A stretch of 6,830 bases of DNA, taken from assembly GCA_964384675.1 (NCBI GenBank), contig CAYLNK010000352.1, forward strand, positions 1 through 6,830. The letters are read 5' to 3'. Of this stretch, positions 1-6,830 are shown one piece after another; the stretch's first letter is position 1; every line of letters starts with the position of its first letter. A program made the position numbers and the translations under genes. The notes below the pieces were generated by a model. That model was given only the letters and a program-made list of their open reading frames with translations. It had not been told where the DNA came from and ran no database searches. Origin of the DNA: CAYLNK01 sp964384675. GTDB lineage: Bacteria > Acidobacteriota > Thermoanaerobaculia > UBA5066.

Positions 1-343
1 TCCGCGCGCTCCCGCACGTACCTCGCGTTCACGTCGTTCACGCTCCGGTTCCTCGTCGAGCGCGCGGCTTCGTCCGCGCGCTCCCGCACGTACCTCGCGT
101 TCACGTCGTTCACGCTCCGGTTCCTCGTCGAGCGCGCGGCTTCGTCCGCGCGCTCCCGCACGTACCTCGCGTTCACGTCGTTCACGCTCCGGTTCCTCGT
201 CGAGCGCGCGGCTTCGTCCGCGCGCTCCCGCACGTACCTCGCGTTCACGTCGTTCACGCTCCGGTTCCTCGTCGAGCGCGCGGCTTCGTCCGCGCGCTCC
301 CGCACGTACCTCGCGTTCACGTCGTTCACGCTCCGGTTCCTCG
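1..343. repeat. 72-bp perfect tandem repeat (about 4.8 copies), in frame with the MNIO gene
   Basis: Units begin at 1, 73, 145, 217 and 289. The first four are 72 bp and identical base for base. The fifth matches 55 bases (289-343) and then passes into unique sequence. The array reaches the window edge, so the true copy number is unknown. Because 72 is a multiple of 3 and the unit has no stop in the coding frame, each copy adds 24 residues (rich in Arg, Ala, Asn, Val, Glu and Asp; no Cys, His or Gly) to the minus-strand protein. Within the unit there is a smaller near-repeat, CGTTCACGT followed by CGTTCACGC, giving the VNDVN peptide. Lack of any divergence between copies points to recent expansion or to an assembly artefact. 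Confidence 0.97.
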
Positions 344-878
344 CGTTCGCGTAGAGGTTGGCGAGGTCGAGGAGGAGATCGCAGCCCGTCGCCTCGACGA
401 TCTCCGTGTAGAACGCCGCCTCGTCCATCTCGTCGCCGGGAGGGCGGAGCGTCCAGGCGATGTTCTCGAGGAGGAGCGGTACGTCCGGCAGGTGGCGGCG
501 GGCCGTCGCCACGTTGCGGGCGACGACGCGCACCGCCTCGCGCGAGAACGGGAGCGGCGTCAGGTGCCCGATCTCGCGGCCGCCGGCGCGCGTGAAGGCG
601 ACGTGCTCGGTCACCACCTTACAACGGAGCTCGCGGGCGAGGCGTCCGAGCCGGCGCGCCCTTTCCTCGTCCAGCCCCTCGGCGCTCCCGAGCGAGAGCT
701 TCACGCCGTGGAGCGCGATCGGCCAGATCTCCGCGATGGCCCGGGCCTCGCGGCGCGCGGCCGGATGGGCGAGCGCGTTCTCGGCCACGACCTCCAGGAA
801 GTCGACCCGCGAGGGATCGCGGAGCAGGTCCGCCGACAGCTCCGGACGGAACCCGAGACCGACGCCGTGAAGGGACAT
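1..878 (-). CDS. DUF692/MNIO family (MbnB/TglH-like) iron enzyme, partial, with internal 24-aa tandem repeats
   Basis: Reading the minus strand from the ATG at 876-878 gives an open frame that runs off the left edge (292 residues seen, no stop). The start MSLHGVGLGFRPEL and the later blocks IALHGVKLSLGS (His57), VVTEHVAF (His92), LLLENIAW (Glu138) and LLLDLANLYANA (Asp171, Asn174) are the ordered metal-site blocks of DUF692. This TIM-barrel family, known as MNIO, contains MbnB, TglH and ChrH, which use two or three irons to modify peptides, mostly at Cys. The usual next residues (an NHGxD-type segment, then a His and Asp/His block) are not seen. From residue 181 the protein becomes repeats of a 24-residue unit beginning NRSVNDVNARYV, four full copies plus 16 residues, up to the edge. 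Family members are about 280 aa, so this one is either longer than normal or disrupted. No clear Shine-Dalgarno precedes the ATG. It is divergent from the gene at 926, with a 47-bp gap. Family membership is seen in the motifs; substrate and activity are unknown. Confidence 0.85.
   Translation of the reverse strand, partial: MSLHGVGLGFRPELSADLLRDPSRVDFLEVVAENALAHPAARREARAIAEIWPIALHGVKLSLGSAEGLDEERARRLGRLARELRCKVVTEHVAFTRAGGREIGHLTPLPFSREAVRVVARNVATARRHLPDVPLLLENIAWTLRPPGDEMDEAAFYTEIVEATGCDLLLDLANLYANARNRSVNDVNARYVRERADEAARSTRNRSVNDVNARYVRERADEAARSTRNRSVNDVNARYVRERADEAARSTRNRSVNDVNARYVRERADEAARSTRNRSVNDVNARYVRERA
58..299. repeat. Four identical 10-bp-stem inverted repeats at the unit junctions
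   Basis: Each junction of the 72-bp array has GAGCGCGCGG, a 6-nt loop CTTCGT, then CCGCGCGCTC. This is a perfect 10-bp GC-rich stem. Copies lie at 58-83, 130-155, 202-227 and 274-299. On the minus strand it encodes the ERADEAARS part of the protein repeat. Such stems at regular spacing could promote polymerase slippage or be a source of sequencing and assembly error. No regulatory role is shown. Confidence 0.9.
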
Positions 879-925
879 GTGGCGCGAGTCTACGGCGGCC
901 CCGGTTTCGCATCACCTGCCGCCGC

Positions 926-1504
926 ATGTCAACGAGTCGCATCGGAGCCCTGCTCCTCGTGATCGCCCTGCCCGCCGCCTCCCTCTTTCCCGCCGGGTGT
1001 CAGAGCCGCGAGGCGCTCGGGACGAGGAAGGCGTTCGCCGTCGCGAGCTACGAGAGGCAGCTCGCCGCCCCGCCGAAGACCTGGAGCGAGCTGCGCCTCG
1101 ACCTGGACCGTTCGCTCCGGGAGGACGTCGAGGTGGGCCGAGCCCTGGCGAGCGCCCGGATCGAGAGCCTCCTGAAGAAGTACCGGTGGCTCTACGTCGC
1201 CGGCGGGGCGCTCGCGATCGCCGGAAGCCTCCAGGGGTCGAATTCGGAATCGGGCACCGGGGGCTGGATCGCGACCGGTGCCGGGGCAGGCGTGGCGCTG
1301 GGCGGCTTCGCGGTCTACCAGGTCACGGCGTCGAAGCTGGAGGCGTGCCGGGTTTTCCTGGCGCAGGCCGGCCACGACCTGTCGGAGTGGGGGAAGGAGA
1401 ACCTGAAGGATTCCACGGAGGAGGCCCCGCCCGACGTCGCCCGGGAGCTGTATCGCCGGATCTACGTCATCCGGGCCGAGCCGCGCTGCCTGCCGGTGCG
1501 CTGA
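926..1504 (+). CDS. Putative envelope protein with N-terminal export signal and Gly-rich hydrophobic hairpin
   Basis: I do not recognise this 192-residue protein. It opens with a signal-like segment (MSTSRIGALLLVIALPAASL) followed by FPAGC at 21-25. Cys25 could be lipidated, but Pro at -3 makes this a poor lipobox, so ordinary signal peptidase cleavage or a membrane anchor is also possible. Residues 28-87 look helical and charged. Residues 88-104 (WLYVAGGALAIAGSLQG) and 112-135 (GGWIATGAGAGVALGGFAVYQ and following) are two Gly/Ala-rich hydrophobic stretches joined by a short Ser/Glu loop, like a membrane hairpin or glycine zipper. The C-terminus (138-192) is soluble, with Cys140 and Cys188. 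The ATG is preceded by no clear Shine-Dalgarno. It is divergent from the MNIO gene and its last 38 bp overlap the 3' end of glmM on the other strand. Normal amino acid composition (Trp, Tyr and Lys well placed) argues that it is real. Confidence 0.72.
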   Translation: MSTSRIGALLLVIALPAASLFPAGCQSREALGTRKAFAVASYERQLAAPPKTWSELRLDLDRSLREDVEVGRALASARIESLLKKYRWLYVAGGALAIAGSLQGSNSESGTGGWIATGAGAGVALGGFAVYQVTASKLEACRVFLAQAGHDLSEWGKENLKDSTEEAPPDVARELYRRIYVIRAEPRCLPVR

Positions 1505-2825
1505 CCCCGATCGCCTCGCGGATGGTCTTGGCCAGTGACGTGGCGGTCGACTCGACGACGGCCGCGTCGATCCCTTCCACCATCACCCGGGCCAGCGTCT
1601 CCGTGCCGGAGTAGCGCAGGAGGAGGCGGCCCCGCCCATCCAGGGCCCGTTCCACCTCGCGCCGCTGGTTCGCGAAGCCGGGGATCTCGTCGAACGGCAC
1701 CCGCTCGCGCACCTTCACGTTCTTCAGGACCTGCGGTGTCTTGGTGATGCGGGGCTGGCTGGCGAGCGGACGTCCCGACGCGGCGACGAGCGCCGCGAGG
1801 TGAAGGCCGGTCAGCGTGCCGTCGCCGGTCGTCGTCAGGTCGGCGCGGATCAGGTGGCCCGACGGCTCGCCGCCGAGGAGGACGCCCTGCGCCTCCATCG
1901 CCTCCACCACGTACCGGTCGCCGACGGCGGCACGGATGAGCCCGACGCCGATGGCGCCGAGGGCCCGCTCGAGCCCGAAGTTCGACATCACGGTGCCGAC
2001 GACCGCCGCCGGCTTCCGCCCCTCGCGCTCGAGCTCCAGCGTCCAGAGGTAGAGCACGTCGTCGCCGTCCAGGAGCCGGCCGAAGCCGTCCGCCAGGACG
2101 ATCCGGTCCGCGTCGCCGTCGAGCGCGATCCCGAGGTCGGCACCCGACTCCACCACGGCCCGCGCCATCGCCTCCGGGTGAAGGGCTCCGCAGGCCTCGT
2201 TGATGTTGCGGCCGTCGGGCCGGGTCGACAGCTCGATCACCCGCGCTCCGGCGGTCCGGAACGCGGCCGGAGCGGCGTCCCAGGCCGCGCCGTTCGCCGC
2301 GTCGATGACGACGGAGAGCCCGTCCAGCCGGTGGGGGAGCGTCCCCACCAGGTGCTCGACGTACGACCGGGCCAGTGTCGCGTCCGGGTTGAGGGCGCGC
2401 GGCTCCGCGGCGACCGCCGCGTCGATCGCGCGCTCCAGCGCCGCCTCGACCTCGTCGGGGAGCTTCCGGCCCGATGCGGCGAAGACCTTGATCCCGTTGT
2501 CCTGCCACGGGTTGTGCGAGGCCGAGATGACGACGCCGGCGTCCGCGCCGAGCGCCTGGACGAGGAAGGCCACGGCCGGGGTCGGGACGACGCCGGCGAA
2601 GAGCTCGGTGCCCCCCCGGCTGGTGATGCCGCCCGCCAGGGCGGCGGCGATTCCGCCAGACGACTCCCGCGTGTCGGTGCCGACGACGATCCGGACGGGG
2701 AGTCCGGGCGCGTGGGCGGAAAGCGACGACGCCAGCGCGGCGCCGACGCGGGAGACCGTGGCGTCGTCCAGAGGGGGCCGACCCGCCTCGCCGCGGATCC
2801 CGTCCGTTCCGAAATAGGAGCGCAT
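1467..2825 (-). CDS. glmM: Phosphoglucosamine mutase
   Basis: This cytoplasmic enzyme converts glucosamine-6-phosphate to glucosamine-1-phosphate on the way to UDP-GlcNAc, needed for peptidoglycan and other cell-wall sugars. The 452 residues match the usual 445-450 aa. Landmarks in order are FGTDGIRG at residues 5-12, the phosphoserine loop ISASHNP with Ser103, the metal loop DGDADR at 236-241, the sugar-binding loop GEPSGH at 319-324 and the phosphate-binding RYSGTE at 404-409. All are intact, so the enzyme should be active. GEPSGH and the N-terminal motif separate it from general phosphomannomutases. The ATG at 2823-2825 lies 12 bp after the folP stop and has no Shine-Dalgarno, which suggests translation coupled to folP. 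The 3' end (TGA at 1467-1469) overlaps the convergent gene by 38 bp. The cdaA and cdaR genes that often precede glmM are absent. Confidence 0.97.
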   Translation of the reverse strand: MRSYFGTDGIRGEAGRPPLDDATVSRVGAALASSLSAHAPGLPVRIVVGTDTRESSGGIAAALAGGITSRGGTELFAGVVPTPAVAFLVQALGADAGVVISASHNPWQDNGIKVFAASGRKLPDEVEAALERAIDAAVAAEPRALNPDATLARSYVEHLVGTLPHRLDGLSVVIDAANGAAWDAAPAAFRTAGARVIELSTRPDGRNINEACGALHPEAMARAVVESGADLGIALDGDADRIVLADGFGRLLDGDDVLYLWTLELEREGRKPAAVVGTVMSNFGLERALGAIGVGLIRAAVGDRYVVEAMEAQGVLLGGEPSGHLIRADLTTTGDGTLTGLHLAALVAASGRPLASQPRITKTPQVLKNVKVRERVPFDEIPGFANQRREVERALDGRGRLLLRYSGTETLARVMVEGIDAAVVESTATSLAKTIREAIGVSAPAGSAARPG

Positions 2826-2837
2826 CCGGCGCGGATG

Positions 2838-3713
2838 TTACGGGGAGCGGTGCCCGCGCGCCAGAACGGCCAGGAAGGCCAGGGTCTCGGCGGTGTCGTG
2901 GACCCGAACCACGGTCGGCCGGGCCGTCAGCCGGGCCGCCACCGCGACCGCCGCGAGCGACTCGGGAAGCCGCTCCGGAGCGGGGGCGCCGCGTATCGTC
3001 CCGAGGAACGCCTTGCGCGAGGCCCCCACCACCAGGGGAACGCCGGGCGGGGCCAGGCGATCCAGGTTCGACAGCAGGGTGAAGCAGTCGTCGGGACCCT
3101 TGCCGAAGCCGAAGCCCGGATCGAGGAGGATCCGTTCCGGGCCGACTCCCGCCGCGACCGCCGTGGAACGGGCCGCCTCGAGGTCGGCCGCCACCTCGGA
3201 CACGACGTCCTCGAAGCGCGACGCGGCGAACGTCGACTGGGGCGTGCCGCGACAGTGGTTCAGGATCAACGCCGCGCCGTGGCGCGCCACCACGTCGAGG
3301 AGCTCCGGCCCGGCGTCCAGCCCGGTCACCAGGTTGACGACGTCGGCACCGGCCCCGAGGCAGGCCTCCGCCACCTCGGCCTTCCGCGTGTCGACCGAGA
3401 TCGGCAGGCCGGGTTGCGCCCGGCGCAGGGCCTCCACGACCGGGAGCACGCGCCGCAGCTCCTCGGCGGAGTCGACGTCCGCGGCGCCGGGGCCGTACGC
3501 GGCACCGCGGGGGCGGGTCGACTCGCCCCCGACGTCGACGAGGGCGGCGCCGAGGTCCGCGACACGCGCCCCCTCGGCCACCGCGGCCTCGACGGTGGCG
3601 AAGCGGCCGCCGTCCGAGAAGGAGTCGGGTGTGACGTTCAGGATGGCCATCACGCCGGGGAGCGGGCCCAGCTTCAGGGTGCGGCCACCGGTGAGAGCGA
3701 GCGTAGTGGTCAC
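2838..3713 (-). CDS. folP: Dihydropteroate synthase
   Basis: This enzyme joins p-aminobenzoate to 6-hydroxymethyl-dihydropterin pyrophosphate in folate synthesis and is the target of sulfonamides. The protein is 291 aa, as expected. It shows the pyrophosphate loop MAILNVTPDSFSDGG at 22-36, VDVGGESTRP at 60-69, PISVDTRKAEV with Asp108, Asn127, LNHCRGTP with His153, LLDPGFGFGK with Asp198, ASRKAF with Lys234, and RVHD with Arg270 and His272. These cover the known pterin and phosphate contacts. Two variations stand out: Asn127 is followed by Leu in VNLVTGLD where INDVSG is usual, and LNHCRG replaces the usual MHMRG. The start is GTG at 3711-3713. It has no clear Shine-Dalgarno, but no in-frame start exists upstream before the hairpin, and the next Met (residue 22) lies inside the conserved core. 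The gene is probably cotranscribed with glmM downstream. Confidence 0.96.
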   Translation of the reverse strand: MTTTLALTGGRTLKLGPLPGVMAILNVTPDSFSDGGRFATVEAAVAEGARVADLGAALVDVGGESTRPRGAAYGPGAADVDSAEELRRVLPVVEALRRAQPGLPISVDTRKAEVAEACLGAGADVVNLVTGLDAGPELLDVVARHGAALILNHCRGTPQSTFAASRFEDVVSEVAADLEAARSTAVAAGVGPERILLDPGFGFGKGPDDCFTLLSNLDRLAPPGVPLVVGASRKAFLGTIRGAPAPERLPESLAAVAVAARLTARPTVVRVHDTAETLAFLAVLARGHRSP

Positions 3714-3725
3714 GGACCGAGTGTA

Positions 3726-3776
3726 GGCGCCGTGAAGCGAAACGGCCCCCCGGAGCCGGGCTCCGGGGCGCCGTGA
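3726..3776. repeat. 10-bp direct repeats flanking the ftsH-folP hairpin
   Basis: GGCGCCGTGA occurs at 3726-3735 and again at 3767-3776, 41 bp apart, on either side of the hairpin stem. The second copy overlaps the last two bases of the stem. The core GGCGCC is itself palindromic. No function is evident; this could be a chance match in GC-rich DNA or a small duplicated element. Confidence 0.5.
3748..3768 (-). terminator. GC hairpin between ftsH and folP, weak terminator or attenuator
   Basis: CCCCGGAGC (3748-3756), loop CGG, and GCTCCGGGG (3760-3768) form a perfect 9-bp stem. It starts 27 nt after the ftsH stop codon and ends 34 nt before the folP GTG. On the minus strand the stem is followed by GGCCGTTTCGCTTC, with only three consecutive T, so it is at best a weak intrinsic terminator. 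It may instead reduce read-through into folP/glmM or protect the ftsH 3' end. Confidence 0.5.
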
Positions 3777-3795
3777 GGGAGCGGTGAGAGGGCGG

Positions 3796-5724
<1,929 letters not shown>

Positions 5725-5884
5725 GATGTGCCTCGTGCTCCTGGGCGCGTGAGGGCCGGCTGCCGCGGCCCGCCCTCGAGGCCCGCCGACGTCGATACGC
5801 ACGAAATCGGCTCTCGGTTCATTGCGGGACCCGTTCGGCCCCTTCCGGCGACCTCTGGCTCTCGCGTCGCTCGAGCCATCGGGG
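5725..5884 (-). other. 160-bp leader between hpt-like gene and ftsH
   Basis: This is the largest gap in the minus-strand block. It holds the ftsH ribosome binding site and may hold an ftsH promoter, but I can name no convincing -35/-10 pair. Apart from a slightly AT-richer patch around 5795-5830 I see no strong hairpin. Part of it is open in the ftsH frame (from the GTG at 5802), but the encoded Gly/Arg/Ala/Pro residues look like noncoding high-GC sequence. Confidence 0.4.
5731..5734 (-). promoter_or_regulatory. Ribosome binding site deciding the ftsH start
   Basis: GAGG on the minus strand lies 6 nt before the GTG at 5724, and an AGGAG lies slightly further upstream. The GTG gives the family-typical N-terminus immediately before the first membrane helix. 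This favours 5724 over the upstream GTG at 5802. Confidence 0.6.
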
Positions 5885-6451
5885 TCAGCTCCTGTTGATG
5901 CGGATGCGCCCGGTTGGGGGATCGAACGGAGCGCTCCCGGGAGTTCGAACCTGCGCGAGGAACGGGAAATTCCCGCCCTCGCCCTGGTACTCCATGCCGT
6001 ACCCCACGAGGACGCCTTCCTCGGAGGGGAAGAGGACGTAGTCGACGAAGAGCGAGCTCTTCCGCTCCTGCGGCCGGTCGACGAGAGAGGCGAACCGGAT
6101 CGAGCGCGGCCCCTCCTCCTTGAGCTGGTTCAGGAGGTACCCCTCGATGATCCCGCTCCTCACGACGTCCTTCAGGATGATCAGGTCGGTCCCCTTCGTC
6201 CGGAACTTGGTGACGAAATGGAAGTCGACGATCTCGTCCTCGTCGCCGCCCCGGATCACGTCGATGTACTCGATCCTCACGGCCCGGGGGATGGCCCGCG
6301 CGAGGTCGGCGACGAAGAAGCCCGCCCCCTTGAGGACGCCGATCAGGACGAGCTGCCCCTCCGGGTAGTCGTTCGTGATCTTCAGCGCGACGTCCTGGAC
6401 CCGCCGCGCGATCTCCGCCGGACCGTACCGCTCGTCGAACTCGAGGCTCAT
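5885..6451 (-). CDS. hpt: HPRT-like phosphoribosyltransferase with altered active site
   Basis: At 188 aa this has the size and layout of hypoxanthine phosphoribosyltransferase, which makes IMP or GMP from PRPP and a purine base. Recognisable blocks are VLIGVLKGAGFFVADL (35-50), GTDLIILKDVVRSG (87-100, the PRPP loop), SLVDRPQERK (122-131) and VLVGYGMEY (147-155). Its place between tilS and ftsH is the usual place of hpt. Key residues differ: the PRPP loop reads KDVVRSG where EDIIDTG is usual, so the catalytic Asp is Arg98 and the acidic Glu is Lys94. The SSYG segment is IRGG (66-69), the purine-contacting Lys is Arg126, Asp of GYGLDY is Glu154, and the later conserved Arg is Gly160. The frame is intact, so it is probably expressed, but classical purine salvage is doubtful. 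A regulatory or structural PRTase-fold role is possible. The ATG overlaps the tilS stop (ATGA), with GGAG 5 nt upstream. Confidence 0.85.
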   Translation of the reverse strand: MSLEFDERYGPAEIARRVQDVALKITNDYPEGQLVLIGVLKGAGFFVADLARAIPRAVRIEYIDVIRGGDEDEIVDFHFVTKFRTKGTDLIILKDVVRSGIIEGYLLNQLKEEGPRSIRFASLVDRPQERKSSLFVDYVLFPSEEGVLVGYGMEYQGEGGNFPFLAQVRTPGSAPFDPPTGRIRINRS

Positions 6452-6830
6452 CGGCGCTCCACGCTCACGTCCTCAGTATAGGCCACGGTCCGGGCCGGGA
6501 CGGGGCGTACCAGCGAGACGACCCGGACGTCGACCTGGAGCCGGAGCCCCCCCAGCGCCTCGGACCATCGGGCGTCGCCACGCGAGAGCCTGAGGAGGAC
6601 ACGGGCCACTTGCTTGCGGCCGGGAACCCGTCCGCTCCCGCCCGCGGCCCGGACGAGGAGACGCCCGGCCTCCTCGTGGGCGAGCCGCACGAAGAGCCCG
6701 CGCGGGAACGGGCCCTGGACAGTGGTCGCGGCCGCGGACAGCTCGGCGTCGATCCGGGCGTCGATCGCGTCCAGCCGGCGCGTCCAGGCGTCGGCGGCCC
6801 GGGCCAGCCGCGCCGCCGTGCCGGGCGAGG
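6448..6830 (-). CDS. tilS: tRNA(Ile)-lysidine synthase, C-terminal part
   Basis: Reading the minus strand in from the right edge gives an open frame of 126 residues ending at TGA 6448-6450. It has no start in the window because the N-terminal ATP-pyrophosphatase (PP-loop) domain lies beyond the edge. The visible part has a charged helical linker (RLARAADAWTRRLDAIDARI) and then a TilS C-terminal-like stretch, with FPRGLFVRLAHEEAGRLLV and GSGRVPGRKQVARVLLRL, followed by a beta-rich end. TilS converts the anticodon C34 of the AUA-reading tRNA-Ile to lysidine and is essential. Identification rests on these weak C-terminal features plus the strongly typical tilS–hpt–ftsH gene order. The catalytic SGGxDS motif cannot be checked here. 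The gene overlaps the hpt-like start by 4 bp. Confidence 0.75.
   Translation of the reverse strand, partial: SPGTAARLARAADAWTRRLDAIDARIDAELSAAATTVQGPFPRGLFVRLAHEEAGRLLVRAAGGSGRVPGRKQVARVLLRLSRGDARWSEALGGLRLQVDVRVVSLVRPVPARTVAYTEDVSVERR
6457..6460 (-). promoter_or_regulatory. Ribosome binding site of hpt-like gene, inside tilS
   Basis: GGAG on the minus strand sits 5 nt before the ATG at 6449-6451, within the last codons of tilS. Together with the ATGA stop/start overlap it indicates translational coupling of the two genes. Confidence 0.6.

Noticed and set aside
1..343. CRISPR array
   Set aside because: Units are contiguous and identical with no spacers, and they lie inside a coding frame.
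1..354. Plus-strand repeat protein reading through the array
   Set aside because: The plus strand is also open (unit starts SARSRTYLAFTSF) until a TAG at 352-354, but the minus strand carries clear DUF692 motifs in the same continuous frame.
877..1614. 245-aa plus-strand frame over the envelope protein region
   Set aside because: Arg/Pro/Gly-rich low-information sequence in a shifted frame; the 926-1504 frame has balanced composition and an export signal.
1800..3776. 658-aa plus-strand frame opposite glmM and folP
   Set aside because: Antisense shadow of two certain genes; Arg/Gly/Ala/Asp-rich with no motifs, typical of high-GC DNA.
5725..5802. 26-residue N-terminal extension of FtsH from the upstream GTG
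   Set aside because: The extra residues are low-complexity and absent from the family; the GTG at 5724 has a better ribosome binding site and gives a normal FtsH N-terminus.
5822..6481. 219-aa plus-strand frame opposite the hpt-like gene
   Set aside because: Antisense shadow; the minus strand shows a PRTase fold with coupled start and ribosome binding site.

Overview
This is a very GC-rich window (about 70% by eye) from a bacterial chromosome. One strand carries a dense housekeeping block. The gene order tilS – hpt-like – ftsH – folP – glmM, all on the minus strand, resembles the ftsH neighbourhood of Acidobacteriota and of lineages formerly placed in the Deltaproteobacteria. GTG starts, weak ribosome binding sites and high GC suit an uncultured Acidobacteriota-like genome. 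That placement is an inference and is not firm.

Layout, left to right. Positions 1-878 (minus) hold the N-terminal part of a DUF692/MNIO enzyme (multinuclear non-heme iron-dependent oxidative enzyme). From residue 181 to the window edge it is overrun by a perfect, in-frame 72-bp tandem repeat at 1-343. Positions 926-1504 (plus) hold a divergently transcribed, probably envelope-anchored protein with an N-terminal export signal and a Gly/Ala-rich hydrophobic hairpin. Its 3' end overlaps, tail to tail, the 3' end of glmM (1467-2825, minus). Next come folP (2838-3713, minus), a GC hairpin between folP and ftsH (3748-3768), ftsH (3796-5724, minus), a 160-bp leader, an HPRT-like phosphoribosyltransferase with several lost active-site residues (5885-6451, minus), and the C-terminal 126 residues of tilS (6448-6830, minus). 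The tilS stop and hpt start share an ATGA overlap.

How the genes relate. The minus-strand block reads tilS, hpt, ftsH, folP, glmM in transcription order. It covers tRNA-Ile lysidine synthesis, a PRTase-fold protein, membrane protein quality control, folate synthesis and the phosphoglucosamine mutase step towards UDP-GlcNAc. Coupling looks tight at tilS/hpt (4-bp overlap) and folP/glmM (12-bp gap). It looks looser around ftsH, which has its own leader and a downstream hairpin.

The most unusual parts are the repeat array inside the MNIO gene, whose unit junctions each form a perfect 10-bp-stem hairpin, and the HPRT homologue that has replaced its catalytic aspartate. I saw no RNA genes, insertion sequences, CRISPR arrays or att sites. 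No gene-free stretch exceeds 300 bases.
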